From contig NZ_VIUE01000036.1 in NCBI RefSeq assembly GCF_007828215.1, positions 1 to 57,909 on the forward strand: a stretch of 57,909 nucleotides of DNA. Reading direction: 5' to 3'. The notes below the pieces were generated by a model. That model saw only the letters and a list, made by a program, of their open reading frames with translations, was not told the origin of the DNA and searched no databases. Below are positions 24,663 to 32,330 of this stretch, piece by piece (the first letter of the stretch is position 1; each line of letters opens with the position of its first letter). The position numbers and the translations under genes were made by a program. This stretch comes from Pseudomonas sp. SJZ074 (GTDB lineage Bacteria > Pseudomonadota > Gammaproteobacteria > Pseudomonadales > Pseudomonadaceae).

Positions 24663-25823
24663 ATGATCCCAGCTGAACCGGTCACAGGTTTGATTCTTTC
24701 CGGCGGCGGGGCTCGGGCGGCATATCAGGTGGGGGTATTGGCGGCAATCGCCGAATTGTTGCCGGACGAGGCGCAGAACCCGTTTCCGGTGATCGTCGGC
24801 ACCTCGGCAGGGGCGATCAATGCAGTCAGCCTGGCGAGCGGGGCGATGCACTTCAAGACGGCCATCGAGCGGTTGACTGCGTTCTGGCAGGCGGTGCGAA
24901 GCCATCAGGTCATGCGCAGCGACTGGTGGGGGGTTATTGCCCAGGCGAGACGTTTCCTTGGCCATGGCCTGCTCGGCCTAGGCGCCAGGTTGCCGGTGGC
25001 GCTGATCGACAGCTCCCCGCTGCGTGAGTTGCTTGAGGCACAGTTTCAGGCTTCGGGTATCGAGCAGGCCATCGCAGAACATCAATTGCGTGCAGTGGCG
25101 GTGACTGCGTTCGGTTATGAGTCCGGCCAGGCCGTGACGTTCTACCAGGGGCGCGGGACCATTGATGCCTGGTTGCGCCACCGTCGGATCGGCGTGCCGA
25201 CGGTGTTGTCGGTCGAGCATCTGCTGGCCAGTTCGGCGATTCCTCTGCTGTTCGCGCCGGTCAAGATCGGCCCGCAGTATTTCGGCGACGGTGCGGTGCG
25301 CCAGTCGGCGCCCATCAGCCCGGCGTTGCACCTGGGGGCGAATCGGGTGCTGGTCATCGGAGTCAGTGGCAACCCCCGTGGACCCGCTGCGGCGGAGCCG
25401 GTGGCGCGCAGCTATACCGGTCTGCAACCGACCCTGGCGCAGATCGGCGGGCACTTGCTCAACAGTACCTTCATCGACAGTCTGGAAAGCGATATCGAGT
25501 TGCTTCAGCGTCTGAACGGGTTCAGTCATTTGCTGCCCGATGATGTGCCAGCCCACACCCTGGGCGCGGCACCGGTAGACGTGCTGGTGATTTCGCCGAG
25601 CCAGCCGATTGACGAAATCGCCGCCCGCCATCGCCAGGAGCTGCCCCGTGCGCTACGGCTATTCCTGCGCGGGCCGGGCGCGACGAAGACCAGCGGCGCC
25701 AGTGTGTTGAGTTATCTGCTGTTCGAGGCGGGGTATTGCAACGAACTGATCGAGCTGGGTCGCCAGGATGCGCTGGCCCAACGCGAGGAGTTGCGGCGGT
25801 TTTTGGGGTTGGCTCAGGGTTGA
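24663..25823 (+). CDS. Patatin-like phospholipase family protein
   Basis: A 386-residue lipid acyl hydrolase. The oxyanion motif GGGARAAYQVGVL (about residues 13-25), the nucleophile elbow GTSAG (Ser near 46) and the catalytic Asp in FGDGAVRQ (about 206) form the patatin Ser-Asp dyad. No signal peptide is seen, so it is cytoplasmic or peripheral. It follows the lipid A acyltransferase by 36 bases on the same strand, with GGAG before its ATG, and may share its transcript, which would fit membrane-lipid turnover. Substrate unknown. Confidence 0.9.
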   Translation: MIPAEPVTGLILSGGGARAAYQVGVLAAIAELLPDEAQNPFPVIVGTSAGAINAVSLASGAMHFKTAIERLTAFWQAVRSHQVMRSDWWGVIAQARRFLGHGLLGLGARLPVALIDSSPLRELLEAQFQASGIEQAIAEHQLRAVAVTAFGYESGQAVTFYQGRGTIDAWLRHRRIGVPTVLSVEHLLASSAIPLLFAPVKIGPQYFGDGAVRQSAPISPALHLGANRVLVIGVSGNPRGPAAAEPVARSYTGLQPTLAQIGGHLLNSTFIDSLESDIELLQRLNGFSHLLPDDVPAHTLGAAPVDVLVISPSQPIDEIAARHRQELPRALRLFLRGPGATKTSGASVLSYLLFEAGYCNELIELGRQDALAQREELRRFLGLAQG

Positions 25824-25840
25824 TGCCCACTGAGCCATCG

Positions 25841-25928
25841 CCATCGCGAGCCTGCTCGCGATGGCGGCTTATCATTCAACATCAACGCCGACTGACCCAC
25901 CGCTTTCGCGAGCAAGCCCGCTCCCACA
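25841..25928. repeat. Extragenic palindromic repeat pair
   Basis: A perfect short palindrome CCATCGCGAGCCTGCTCGCGATGG-type unit at 25841-25864 and a standard unit at about 25902-25928, between the convergent patatin and Tsx-like genes. Confidence 0.8.
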
Positions 25929-25946
25929 TGGCTTGCTGTGGATCAA

Positions 25947-26732
25947 TCAGAAATGATACTTCAGCAAGAAGCTCGTATTGCTCTGGTTGGTCTTGAACCC
26001 TTCGTTGTCCTCGATCCCGTATTTGTTCTTCCAGTAGTCATATTCCACACCGATATACAGCTGCTTGGCACCCAGGTTCAGCGCCTTGCCCAGGTCATAC
26101 TTGATCTGCGGGTTGATGTGCAGGTTGGCGTGGGAGGTACCCTTGGCATTGCTGTCGTTGTCCACCACCCAGTCGATGAAACCGTCGATCAGGATGTCGG
26201 ATGAGCCCACGGGAATCGTATATGCCCAGACCGGGGTGATCTGCCAGACGTTGTCGCCAGCGCGTGGGCCTTCGGTCTGGCGGTTGTAGAAGTTCAGCTG
26301 GAAGTAATCGAAGCCAGGGATGGCCAGGTCGAAGCCCGGGCCGATCAGATAGGACTCGTTGTCGCCTTCACCGAACTCATAGGTCATGGCCAGCAGGACG
26401 TCCTTGATCGGTCCCGCTTCCAGTTTCTGGTCGAAGATCTTGCCGAACGACAAACGCGGGCTGAACTCGCCATAGTAGGTGTTCGGTCCCGACTGGCCGT
26501 CCTCCTTGCCGTTGTAGAAAATCCGGTCGAGGAAAAAGAAGTTATCGCCGTATTTCCAGGCATCGGCGTGTTCGAAGGTCACCGTCTGCTGGATGCGCGG
26601 GTTGACCTGGAAATCCTTACCGTACAGGTAGGTCAGGCTATTGTTCTGCCATTGGAACAGATCGTCGGCCATGGCCTGGCCGCCGGCCAGCAAGGATCCT
26701 GCGAGTGTCAGGCAGGTGCACGTACGTTTCAT
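25947..26732 (-). CDS. Tsx-like nucleoside-specific outer-membrane channel
   Basis: A 261-residue outer-membrane beta-barrel. The signal peptide is MKRTCTCLTLAGSLLAGGQAMA. The mature protein starts DDLFQWQNNSLTYLYGKDF and has alternating aromatic strands ending with a C-terminal Phe (FLLKYHF), the usual BAM signal. It matches the Tsx/OmpK channel family. ATG 26732 has GGGAG eight bases upstream; the longer frame from 26810 lacks a signal at its N terminus. It lies downstream of the urate genes on the same strand, so it probably admits nucleosides or purine bases for that pathway. Confidence 0.9.
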   Translation of the reverse strand: MKRTCTCLTLAGSLLAGGQAMADDLFQWQNNSLTYLYGKDFQVNPRIQQTVTFEHADAWKYGDNFFFLDRIFYNGKEDGQSGPNTYYGEFSPRLSFGKIFDQKLEAGPIKDVLLAMTYEFGEGDNESYLIGPGFDLAIPGFDYFQLNFYNRQTEGPRAGDNVWQITPVWAYTIPVGSSDILIDGFIDWVVDNDSNAKGTSHANLHINPQIKYDLGKALNLGAKQLYIGVEYDYWKNKYGIEDNEGFKTNQSNTSFLLKYHF

Positions 26733-26923
26733 TCGGTTTGCTCCCAAGGTAAGTGGTACCGCTTTTTTGTCAGCGCTCTGGTGTGGCGCCTTTTTTCTCC
26801 AGTAAAACATCCGTTCGGTCAGGTTTTTGCTTGTGGCAAATCCTGGTGGCCGAGCCCAGGGAAAGATTCCCGAAGGGCTCGTTCAGCTGTCTGGAGCAAT
26901 ATTTGTCGAGATGCAGGGAGTGG

Positions 26924-26950
26924 CTGACAGGCGACCGGGTCGCCTGTCAG
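26924..26950. other. Strong hairpin between puuD and the Tsx-like gene
   Basis: Perfect 12-base arms CTGACAGGCGAC (26924-26935) and GTCGCCTGTCAG (26939-26950) with a three-base loop. It lies 43 bases after the puuD stop and has no T-run on either side. It could protect the 3' end of the upstream message or attenuate transcription into the channel gene. Confidence 0.6.
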
Positions 26951-26992
26951 GTAGTGCGTGTAACGGGTTCAGTCGGACTGGGTAGGGGGGGC

Positions 26993-28294
26993 TCAGTTGG
27001 TCGGCGCGCCCTGGGTAATCCACGCGCCGATCAGGTCCCGTTCCTGTTGGGTCATCTGGGTGATGTTGCCCAGGGGCATGATCTGCGTGGTCACGGCCTG
27101 GGCCTGGATACGCGCGGCCTGTTGCTGGATCTGCTGTGGCGTATCGAACATCACCCCGGCCGGTGCCGCGCTGAACAGCGGACTGGTGGGCTTGGCCGAA
27201 TGGCAGACCGAGCAGCGTTCCTGAATCACGCTGTGCACCTTTTCGAACGAAGGGCCCTGGGCGTTGGCGGCCTGGGCCGGCGCTGCGGCAGGTTGTGCCG
27301 GCGCGGTTTGCGGCTTGGCGCCACCGCCCACGGCGGTTTCCGGCAGTGGCTGGTACTCGATGACCGCTGGTGCCTTGGCCACGTCGGGGGCGGTAGACAC
27401 AGGCTTGGGCCCGGTGACATACGCCAGGCAGATCATCGCCAGGGCGCCGACTGGCAGCGTCCAGGCAAACCGGTTGCTGTCGTGACGGGTGTTGAAGTAA
27501 TGACGCACCAACACCGCCGCCACCGCGATCCCGGCGAGGATCAGCCAGTTGTACGGGCTGCCGTAGGTGCTCGGGAAGTGGTTGCTGATCATGATGAACA
27601 GCACCGGCAGGGTGAAGTAGTTGTTGTGGCGCGAGCGCAGCAAGCCCTTGGCCGGCAACGCCGGATCGGGCGTGCGGTTCTCGGCGATGGCGGCGACCAG
27701 CGCACGCTGTGCCGGCATGATGATACGGAACACGTTGCCCACCATGATCGTGCCGATGACTGCCCCGACATGCAGGTAGGCACCGCGACCGCTGAACACC
27801 TTGCTGAACCCGTAGGCCGCGGCGATCAGCAGCACGAACAGGATCGCACCGAGCAGGGCCGGGCGCTTGCCCAGGGCCGAGTCGCAGAGAAAGGAATAGA
27901 CGAACCAGCCGACGAACAACGAGCCGATGCCCAAGGCGACGCCTTCGGGACCGCTCAGGCCGCTGCCGGGGGCCAGCAGGTAGACGGTCGGGTTCCAATA
28001 GAACACCACGCACAGCAAGGCGATGCCCGACATCCAGGTGAAGTAGGCTTCCCATTTGAACCAGTGCAGGTTGTCCGGCATGGACGGTGGCGCAAGTTTG
28101 TATTTCTCCAGGTGGTAGATGCCGCCACCGTGGATCGCCCACAGGTCACCGGCCAGGCCGCTCCTGGGGTTGACGCGATTGAGGTTGTTTTCCAGCCAGA
28201 CGAAATAGAACGACGCGCCGATCCAGGCCACGCCAGTGATCATATGAACCCAGCGGATGCTCAGGTTCAGCCATTCCAGCAAATGTGCTTCCAC
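26993..28294 (-). CDS. puuD: Urate hydroxylase PuuD (membrane-bound, cytochrome c-fused)
   Basis: A 433-residue inner-membrane enzyme that oxidises urate to 5-hydroxyisourate. About eight hydrophobic helices occupy residues 1-290 (WLNLSIRWVHMITGVAWIGASFYFVWLENNL first). A Pro/Ala-rich linker follows. The C-terminal cytochrome c-like domain has the haem motif CSVCH near residue 372 and a candidate Met ligand in TQIMPLGNITQM. So electrons go to the respiratory chain rather than to oxygen with release of peroxide. It lies 52 bases downstream of allA on the same strand and supplies the first step of the pathway whose remaining enzymes surround it. Confidence 0.93.
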   Translation of the reverse strand: MEAHLLEWLNLSIRWVHMITGVAWIGASFYFVWLENNLNRVNPRSGLAGDLWAIHGGGIYHLEKYKLAPPSMPDNLHWFKWEAYFTWMSGIALLCVVFYWNPTVYLLAPGSGLSGPEGVALGIGSLFVGWFVYSFLCDSALGKRPALLGAILFVLLIAAAYGFSKVFSGRGAYLHVGAVIGTIMVGNVFRIIMPAQRALVAAIAENRTPDPALPAKGLLRSRHNNYFTLPVLFIMISNHFPSTYGSPYNWLILAGIAVAAVLVRHYFNTRHDSNRFAWTLPVGALAMICLAYVTGPKPVSTAPDVAKAPAVIEYQPLPETAVGGGAKPQTAPAQPAAAPAQAANAQGPSFEKVHSVIQERCSVCHSAKPTSPLFSAAPAGVMFDTPQQIQQQAARIQAQAVTTQIMPLGNITQMTQQERDLIGAWITQGAPTN

Positions 28295-28346
28295 AGTCGT
28301 TACCTCTCGCCCGTCACGCTTGTTCTCGCGTGATCGGACGCTTCTC

Positions 28347-28850
28347 TTATTGGTGGGGATCGAGGATCAAACACTCATCCTCTTCAAAGAAATGCTCATC
28401 GCAGTTATTGCCTGTGCCACTGCGATCAACCACCAGGAAGTCATCCCGCTTTTCGATCGTCAGCACCGGGTGGTGCCAGACGCCGCGATGGTAATTAATG
28501 CCCTGCCTGCCGTTGGTGACGAAGGCGCGGACCAAGCCTGATACAGGTGCATCGCCAAGTGGCGCGACCACGATCAGAAAGGGGTTGCCGAGCAGCGGAA
28601 TGAACGCCTGGCTGCCCAGCGGATGGCGCTCCAGCATGCGCACGGTCAACGGCATCTCCAGTGCGTCGGCGCGGAAAATGCTGATGATCGCCTTGTCGTC
28701 CGGCGTGGCGGTTTCAACCGTTGCCAGGCGATGGAAGCGCATGGTCGAACCGTTGTTGATCATGAAGTGATCGCTGCCGTCGGTTTCGATCACGTCACCG
28801 AAGGGGGCGAAGGCTTCTTTGGTCAAGGGTTCGATCTTGAGTGTGCGCAT
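28347..28850 (-). CDS. allA: Ureidoglycolate lyase
   Basis: A 167-residue cupin-fold enzyme that splits ureidoglycolate into glyoxylate and urea, the last step of the route. Typical motifs are EPLTKEAFAPFGDVIE at the N terminus, FRADALEMPLTVRMLERHPLGSQAFIPL in the core and GINYHRGVWHHPVL near the active site. I chose ATG 28850 (MRTLKIEPL); the longer frame to 28931 runs into a palindromic repeat. The repeat separates it from alc, but orientation and function place both in one operon. Confidence 0.94.
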   Translation of the reverse strand: MRTLKIEPLTKEAFAPFGDVIETDGSDHFMINNGSTMRFHRLATVETATPDDKAIISIFRADALEMPLTVRMLERHPLGSQAFIPLLGNPFLIVVAPLGDAPVSGLVRAFVTNGRQGINYHRGVWHHPVLTIEKRDDFLVVDRSGTGNNCDEHFFEEDECLILDPHQ

Positions 28851-28893
28851 GCTGGTCTTCTTAATCCAAAATTTTGTGTTGTTTGTTCTGGCG

Positions 28894-28962
28894 CCTTCGC
28901 GAGCAAGCCCGCTCCCACATTTGAAATGCATTCCCCTGTGGGAGCGGGCTTGCTCGCGAAGG
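28894..28962. repeat. Extragenic palindromic repeat pair inside the ureide operon
   Basis: Units at 28894-28920 (minus orientation) and about 28936-28962 (plus), only 15 bases apart, in the alc-allA spacer. They would form a long hairpin in the message. Confidence 0.85.
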
Positions 28963-28971
28963 GCGCGCCGC

Positions 28972-29967
28972 TTACTTCGCGACCTTGCCCAACACCCGCA
29001 GCCGACTCACGCCCCCATCCGGGAACACATTCAGGCGGATGTGGGTAATCGGGCCCAGGGCCTTGATCTGCTCGGCGAAGGTGTGTTCCGCGTGCATCTC
29101 CAGTTTCTGGCTGGGCAACAGCTCGCGCCAGAACAGCGACTGGGTTTCGATCTGGCTGTCGGTGCCGCCCTTGACGAAGGCACCCTGGATCGAGCAGCTG
29201 TCGGGGTAGTTACCCTTGAAGTGCAGGGTGTCGACGATGATTTTCTCGACCTCGCCAGCATGGCCCAGGGCGACGATGACCCAGTCGTTGCCTGGCGTGC
29301 GGCGGCGGGCGGTTTCCCAGCCGTCGCCCATATTGACGCCACGGCCCGGGTTGAGGATGTTGCTCATGCGCCCGAAATGTTCGTCGGAGCATGCCAGGGC
29401 ACGACCGCCGTTGAGGGCGGCAGCCAGGTCGATCTGTTCGTTGTCGCCGACGGCCGACCAGTCGCGATACGGGATGCCGTAGACCCGCAACCGGGCCACG
29501 CCGCCATCGGGGTAGATGTTGAAACGCAGATGACTGAAGGCCTGGTCGTTGCTGATTTCGTGGTAGTGGTGGCTGTTGCCTTGTAGCTCGACGGCCGACA
29601 GTACTTCGGTCCACTGGGTGTTGTCGTCCGGTTCGCCCTCGGCCAGGAAGCAGGCTTCCAGGGACGCCGACGGTGGATAGTTGCCGGTGAAGAATGAAGT
29701 GTCGATGTCCACGCCCTTGATCGAACCCGGTACGCCCAGGCGAATCACGGCGCTGTCGTAGCCTTCGAAGCGCTTGCGACGCGACTCCCAGCCGTCCATC
29801 CACTTGCCGTTGTCATCGAACACGCCTTCCTTCCACACGGCCGGCGTTGGTTGGAACAGACGGTTGGCATCGGCGAACCAGTCATCGGTGACGCTGATGA
29901 TCTTCGTGCCGAGACGGGCGTCGGCCAGGTTGACGAACTTCTCGAAAGGTACGGCGTAAGCTTTCAT
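28972..29967 (-). CDS. alc: Allantoicase
   Basis: A 331-residue enzyme hydrolysing allantoate to ureidoglycolate and urea. It consists of two similar beta-jelly-roll halves, each with a signature: GVPGSIKGVDIDTSFFTGNYPPSASL in the first and LGHAGEVEKIIVDTLHFKGNYPDSCSIQGAF in the second. Each half ends with IYPDGGVARLRVYG / VFPDGGVSRLRVLG. Length fits the family. It lies 63 bases after uraD. No missing region is seen. Confidence 0.95.
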   Translation of the reverse strand: MKAYAVPFEKFVNLADARLGTKIISVTDDWFADANRLFQPTPAVWKEGVFDDNGKWMDGWESRRKRFEGYDSAVIRLGVPGSIKGVDIDTSFFTGNYPPSASLEACFLAEGEPDDNTQWTEVLSAVELQGNSHHYHEISNDQAFSHLRFNIYPDGGVARLRVYGIPYRDWSAVGDNEQIDLAAALNGGRALACSDEHFGRMSNILNPGRGVNMGDGWETARRRTPGNDWVIVALGHAGEVEKIIVDTLHFKGNYPDSCSIQGAFVKGGTDSQIETQSLFWRELLPSQKLEMHAEHTFAEQIKALGPITHIRLNVFPDGGVSRLRVLGKVAK

Positions 29968-30030
29968 TCTTCTTGTCTGCCTTTAATAAGTTGGCTGGGG
30001 ATGCTTGCAGGCCTGGACTCAGGCTGCTCG

Positions 30031-30546
30031 CTAAAGGGTCAGTAGTCGGAACAGCGCGATCTTGTTGATCTCCGCCAGCGCGCATTTGAACTCGGTGTCC
30101 ACCGGGTTATGGATGCGGGTTTCGAACGCCGCGAGGATCTGGTGCCGGTTGCTGCCTTTTACCGCCATGATGAAGGGAAACTTGAACTTGGCCTTGTAGG
30201 CCTCGTTCAGCTCGGTGAAGCGTTGAAACTCTTCGACCGTGCATTGGTGAATACCGGCGCCGGCCTGTTCGTTCGTGCTGGCTTCGGTCAGTTGGCCCTG
30301 GACGGCGGCTTTGCCGGCCAGGTCCGGGTGAGCGTTGATCAGTGCCAACTGACTGGCATGGTCGGCGCTCAACAGGATGTCGCTCATGCGCTGGTGCAGG
30401 GTTTCGATCTCGTCGATCGACGGGTCCTGGCCCAGGTCGAAGGCCTTTTCGGCGACCCATGGCGAGTGTTCGTAGATGTCGGCGAAGGCATCGACGAACG
30501 CCTCGCGGCTCAAAGTCGACGGCTTGAGGGTCTGGAACGCGGTCAT
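30031..30546 (-). CDS. uraD: 2-oxo-4-hydroxy-4-carboxy-5-ureidoimidazoline decarboxylase
   Basis: A 171-residue all-helical enzyme that decarboxylates OHCU to S-allantoin. Signatures: YEHSPWVAEKAFD (near residue 30, with the active-site region), INAHPDLAGKAA (catalytic His) and TELNEAYKAKFKFPFIMAVKG. Its ATG overlaps the puuE stop (ATGA), so translation is coupled. With UraH it completes conversion of the unstable urate oxidation product. Confidence 0.95.
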   Translation of the reverse strand: MTAFQTLKPSTLSREAFVDAFADIYEHSPWVAEKAFDLGQDPSIDEIETLHQRMSDILLSADHASQLALINAHPDLAGKAAVQGQLTEASTNEQAGAGIHQCTVEEFQRFTELNEAYKAKFKFPFIMAVKGSNRHQILAAFETRIHNPVDTEFKCALAEINKIALFRLLTL

Positions 30547-31469
30547 TGGGCGGCTCCAGGGTGCGGATGGGTCTGCTGCCAGTGGCGGGCGATGTCGACG
30601 CGACGGCTGAACCAGACCTGCTCATGGCCCCTGGCGTACTCGAGGAAACGCTTGAGGGAGGCGAGGCGGGCAGGACGGCCGATCAGGCGGCAGTGCAGGC
30701 CGATGGAGAGCATCTTCGGCGCCTCGGCACCTTCGGCATACAGCACATCGAAAGCATCCTTGAGGTATTGGAAGAAGTCGTCGCCGTTGTTGAACCCCTG
30801 TACCTGGGTGAAGCGCATGTCGTTGGTATCGAGGGTGTACGGAATCACCAGGTGCGGCTTGCCGTTGGGGGTGTTCGGTTCCCAGTAGGGCAGGTCGTCG
30901 TCGTAGGTGTCGCTGTCATAGAGAAAGCCGCCTTCTTCCATCACCAGCCGGCGGGTGTTGGGGCCGGTGCGGCCGGTGTACCAGCCCAGCGGGCGTTCGC
31001 CGGTGATCTCGGTGAGGATGCGGATCGCTTCGAGCATGTGCTCGCGTTCCTGGGCTTCATCCATGTATTGGTAGTCGATCCAGCGATAGCCGTGGCTACA
31101 GATTTCGTGACCGGCGGCGACCATGGCGCGGATCACGTCCGGATGGCGCTGGGCGGCCATGGCCACGGCGAAGATGGTCAGCGGGATATCGAATTGCTTG
31201 AACAGCTTGAGGATCCGCCAGACACCGGCGCGGCTGCCATACTCGTACAGTGACTCCATGCTCATGTTGCGCTCGCCTTGCAGCGGTTGCGCCGCGACCA
31301 TCTCGGAAAGGAACGCTTCGGACTCCTTGTCGCCGTGCAGGATGTTGCGCTCGCCGCCTTCCTCGTAGTTGAGTACGAAGGACAGGGCGATGCGGGCATT
31401 GCCCGGCCAGTGGGGATGGGGAGGGTTACTGCCGTAACCGATCAGGTCGCGTGGGTAGTCAGCGCTCAC
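30543..31469 (-). CDS. puuE: Allantoinase PuuE (polysaccharide-deacetylase fold)
   Basis: A 308-residue cofactor-independent allantoinase that opens allantoin to allantoate. It belongs to the carbohydrate-esterase-4/deacetylase fold, not to the metal-dependent amidohydrolase allantoinases. Motifs: DLIGYGSNPPHPHWPGNARIALSFVLNYEEGGE at the N terminus, GHEICSHGYRWIDYQ and GWYTGRTGPNTRRLV in the core. I chose GTG 31469 (VSADYPRDL) with GGAAGA five to six bases upstream; the frame continues to 31523 but without a better site. It heads the operon puuE-uraD-alc-allA-puuD. Confidence 0.93.
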   Translation of the reverse strand: MSADYPRDLIGYGSNPPHPHWPGNARIALSFVLNYEEGGERNILHGDKESEAFLSEMVAAQPLQGERNMSMESLYEYGSRAGVWRILKLFKQFDIPLTIFAVAMAAQRHPDVIRAMVAAGHEICSHGYRWIDYQYMDEAQEREHMLEAIRILTEITGERPLGWYTGRTGPNTRRLVMEEGGFLYDSDTYDDDLPYWEPNTPNGKPHLVIPYTLDTNDMRFTQVQGFNNGDDFFQYLKDAFDVLYAEGAEAPKMLSIGLHCRLIGRPARLASLKRFLEYARGHEQVWFSRRVDIARHWQQTHPHPGAAQ

Positions 31470-31549
31470 TGCAGTCTTCCTTCTTGTTCGTACCATGTAG
31501 GTGGCGCCTGGGCGATGAGGCACAAGCTGGCGTCACGACGATGGGTTGA

Positions 31550-31559
31550 TTGTATACAA
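31550..31559. promoter_or_regulatory. Candidate purine-catabolism operator, site 1
   Basis: TTGTATACAA, a perfect ten-base palindrome, 81 bases upstream of the puuE start. The form suits a FadR-subfamily GntR regulator, none of which is encoded in this window. Confidence 0.6.
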
Positions 31560-31743
31560 CTTTATGCGCGATTTGTAAGCCCGTTTTTCTGCATTTTTCA
31601 TCACCCCCCTGAATGGTCCTACACTGCAAGAAATCTGCCGGTTTGGTCAATTAATCATTAGAAGAGCCGTGTATCCTTTGGTCTGGTTCGAACCTGAGCT
31701 TAAGGGCGAGCGGGCAAAGGGCAGGGCAGGTGTGTGTTTTTTA

Positions 31744-31753
31744 TTGTGTACAA
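31744..31753. promoter_or_regulatory. Candidate purine-catabolism operator, site 2
   Basis: TTGTGTACAA, one base from site 1, on the uraH side of the divergent region. Confidence 0.55.
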
Positions 31754-31881
31754 TTTCTATTTAAAGTGTCTTAATTCGTCCATCGCCGCGGTGTTTCATG
31801 CTCTGAAACGGTGCGGCTTGTCTTTCAACTGATTCAGGAGGCGTCGGGCCGGGCTGCCCAGCAGCGAGGCGCGCACAATCA

Positions 31882-32235
31882 ATGGGACGTTTGACTACTC
31901 ACGTTTTGGATGCTGCACACGGCTGCCCGGGCAGCTCGATCAAGATCGAGCTGTACCGCGTGGAAGGCCCACAGTTGCACCTCGTCGCCAGCGCGTCGAC
32001 CAACAGCGATGGCCGTTGCGATGCGCCGCTGCTGCAAGGGGAGGACTACCGTTCGGGGGTCTATCAACTGCAATTCCATGCCGGCGATTACTACCGCGCC
32101 CGGGGCGTGCAATTGCCCGATCCGGCCTTCCTTGATGTGGTGGTGCTGCGCTTCGGCATCTCGGCCGAGCAGGAGCACTATCACGTGCCCCTGCTGATTT
32201 CGCCTTACGCTTATTCAACCTATCGCGGCAGCTGA
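31882..32235 (+). CDS. uraH: 5-hydroxyisourate hydrolase (transthyretin-like)
   Basis: A 117-residue tetrameric enzyme that hydrolyses 5-hydroxyisourate, the PuuD product, to OHCU. Family marks are the N-terminal LTTHVLDAAHGCPG (active-site His), the central Arg in HYHVPLLISPYAYSTYRGS and the exact C-terminal YRGS that separates this group from true transthyretins. There is no signal peptide, so it is cytoplasmic. It is divergent from puuE and followed by a clear terminator. Confidence 0.96.
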   Translation: MGRLTTHVLDAAHGCPGSSIKIELYRVEGPQLHLVASASTNSDGRCDAPLLQGEDYRSGVYQLQFHAGDYYRARGVQLPDPAFLDVVVLRFGISAEQEHYHVPLLISPYAYSTYRGS

Positions 32236-32293
32236 CCCCAGGCGGCCGCTTGCTCCTGGAAGCGCCTGCGCATGGCGCGTCCTTGGTTTTTTT

Positions 32294-32319
32294 GCCCGCT
32301 CACACTGCGGGCTTTTTTT
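32294..32319 (+). terminator. Rho-independent terminator after uraH
   Basis: GCCCGC stem, seven-base loop TCACACT, GCGGGC, then seven T (32313-32319). It is 58 bases after the uraH stop and just before the convergent 530-residue gene. Confidence 0.9.
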
Positions 32320-32330
32320 CGCCTGCCCGT

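Larger units (their letters stand above)
31470..31881. promoter_or_regulatory. Divergent control region, puuE operon / uraH
   Basis: 412 bases without a gene, AT-richer than the flanks. It contains two TTGTATACAA-type palindromes (31550-31559 and 31744-31753), about 80 bases before puuE and 129 bases before uraH. Confidence 0.75.
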
